From contig JADGAE010000134.1 of assembly GCA_015232165.1 (NCBI GenBank), forward strand, positions 1-5,735: 5,735 bases of DNA, read 5' to 3'. The position numbers were made by a program, and so were the translations under genes. Every line of letters starts with the position of its first letter. Position 1 is the first letter of the stretch. The notes beneath the pieces were generated by a model. That model did no database searches. It was not told the origin of the DNA and was given only the letters and a program-made list of their open reading frames with translations. The stretch comes from Nitrospirota bacterium (GTDB taxonomy: Bacteria > Nitrospirota > Thermodesulfovibrionia > Thermodesulfovibrionales > Magnetobacteriaceae). Positions 5,486 through 5,735 of this stretch are shown in pieces.

Positions 5486-5525
5486 GGTATCACAGGGTAT
5501 CATAGGGTGGCACAGGGTGTCAAAT
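5486..5525. repeat. Four 10-bp tandem repeats
   Basis: The units are GGTATCACAG, GGTATCATAG, GGTGGCACAG and GGTGTCAAAT, head to tail without spacers. Units 1 and 2 differ at one base, and the last is the most diverged. The 10-bp period is not a multiple of three, so it is not a coding repeat. It is close to one DNA helical turn, which would place each unit on the same face for a bound protein. Confidence 0.6.
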
Positions 5526-5569
5526 TTGCTCGCATATTGCGAACAGTGGATGCAAGAATGCGTGCAAAT
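5524..5569. repeat. Inverted repeat, 12-bp arms, next to the tandem array
   Basis: ATTTGCTCGCAT (5524-5535) and ATGCGTGCAAAT (5558-5569) are reverse complements at 11 of 12 positions, with a 22-base loop. A smaller alternative hairpin, TCGCA-TAT-TGCGA (5530-5542), uses part of the left arm. The left arm overlaps the last tandem unit by two bases. Confidence 0.5.
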
Positions 5570-5735
5570 CGCTAGCACCCCCCTACCGATGGAGACCGTT
5601 GATTTTCCTCGTGCCACCACATGACGCACTGCACCCAAAAAAAACACCCATCCACCCTGCCACATGTGAACAAAACTTCACTGGATTTTCCGTACCGCCA
5701 TCGGTTAGACTATCGGCAGGGTGATATGATATGAC
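5570..5735. other. Non-coding tail, no gene supported
   Basis: I see no gene, tRNA or clear terminator here. Small items are an A8 run (5638-5645), a CACATGTG palindrome near 5663 and a GATAT direct repeat at the window end. The next gene presumably lies beyond the window. Confidence 0.5.

Noticed and set aside
5486..5525. Tandem repeats as a CRISPR array
   Set aside because: Units are only 10 bp and have no spacers; no cas genes are present.
5638..5645. A8 run, which is T8 on the minus strand, as an intrinsic terminator for a gene to the right
   Set aside because: No GC-rich hairpin directly precedes the T-run on the minus strand.
5252..5665. 137-codon minus-strand frame overlapping creA and the downstream repeats
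   Set aside because: Its 3' half is antisense to the well-supported creA gene, it runs through 10-bp tandem repeats out of codon phase, and it resembles no protein I know.

Overview
The window looks like chromosomal DNA of a Gram-negative, probably anaerobic or microaerophilic bacterium. The grounds are a complex-I/hydrogenase-like large subunit, a large multidomain response regulator of a kind common in environmental Proteobacteria and Nitrospirota, and a secreted CreA protein with a signal peptide. The many GC-rich palindromic repeats between genes remind me of Nitrospirota or deltaproteobacterial genomes. That placement is a weak guess from general familiarity, not a sequence match.

Layout, all genes on the + strand. 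1-219: part of a dispersed repeat, then a candidate promoter overlapped by a palindrome, then a possible 21-codon leader ORF (153-218) that stops one base before the next gene starts. 220-1665: a NuoC-NuoD/HycE-like large subunit of the energy-converting hydrogenase-related type, without the nickel-ligand CxxC pairs. 1666-1776: an 11-bp-stem hairpin and an AGGAGA site aligned with an in-frame ATA. 1777-4416: an 879-residue protein with a receiver domain, coiled coil, unassigned region, metallo-beta-lactamase (MBL) domain and two degenerate cyclic-nucleotide-binding domains. 4417-4972: no gene, but a dense row of repeats: an inverted partner of the window-start repeat, a 38-bp-arm inverted repeat, and a 204-bp element with 23-bp terminal inverted repeats (MITE-like). 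4973-5431: creA. 5432-5735: no convincing gene, but four 10-bp tandem repeats running into a 12-bp-arm inverted repeat.

The genes do not form an obvious pathway. The hydrogenase-like subunit has no small subunit, ferredoxin-like or membrane partner in the window, and the response regulator has no histidine kinase beside it. Each large gene has its own leader and spacer, so they are probably separate transcription units. The most interesting items are the response regulator whose output is an MBL-fold enzyme in place of the HD-GYP domain often attached to this receiver type, the cysteine-less hydrogenase homologue with its possible coupled leader peptide, and the layered repeat elements between 4420 and 4880.
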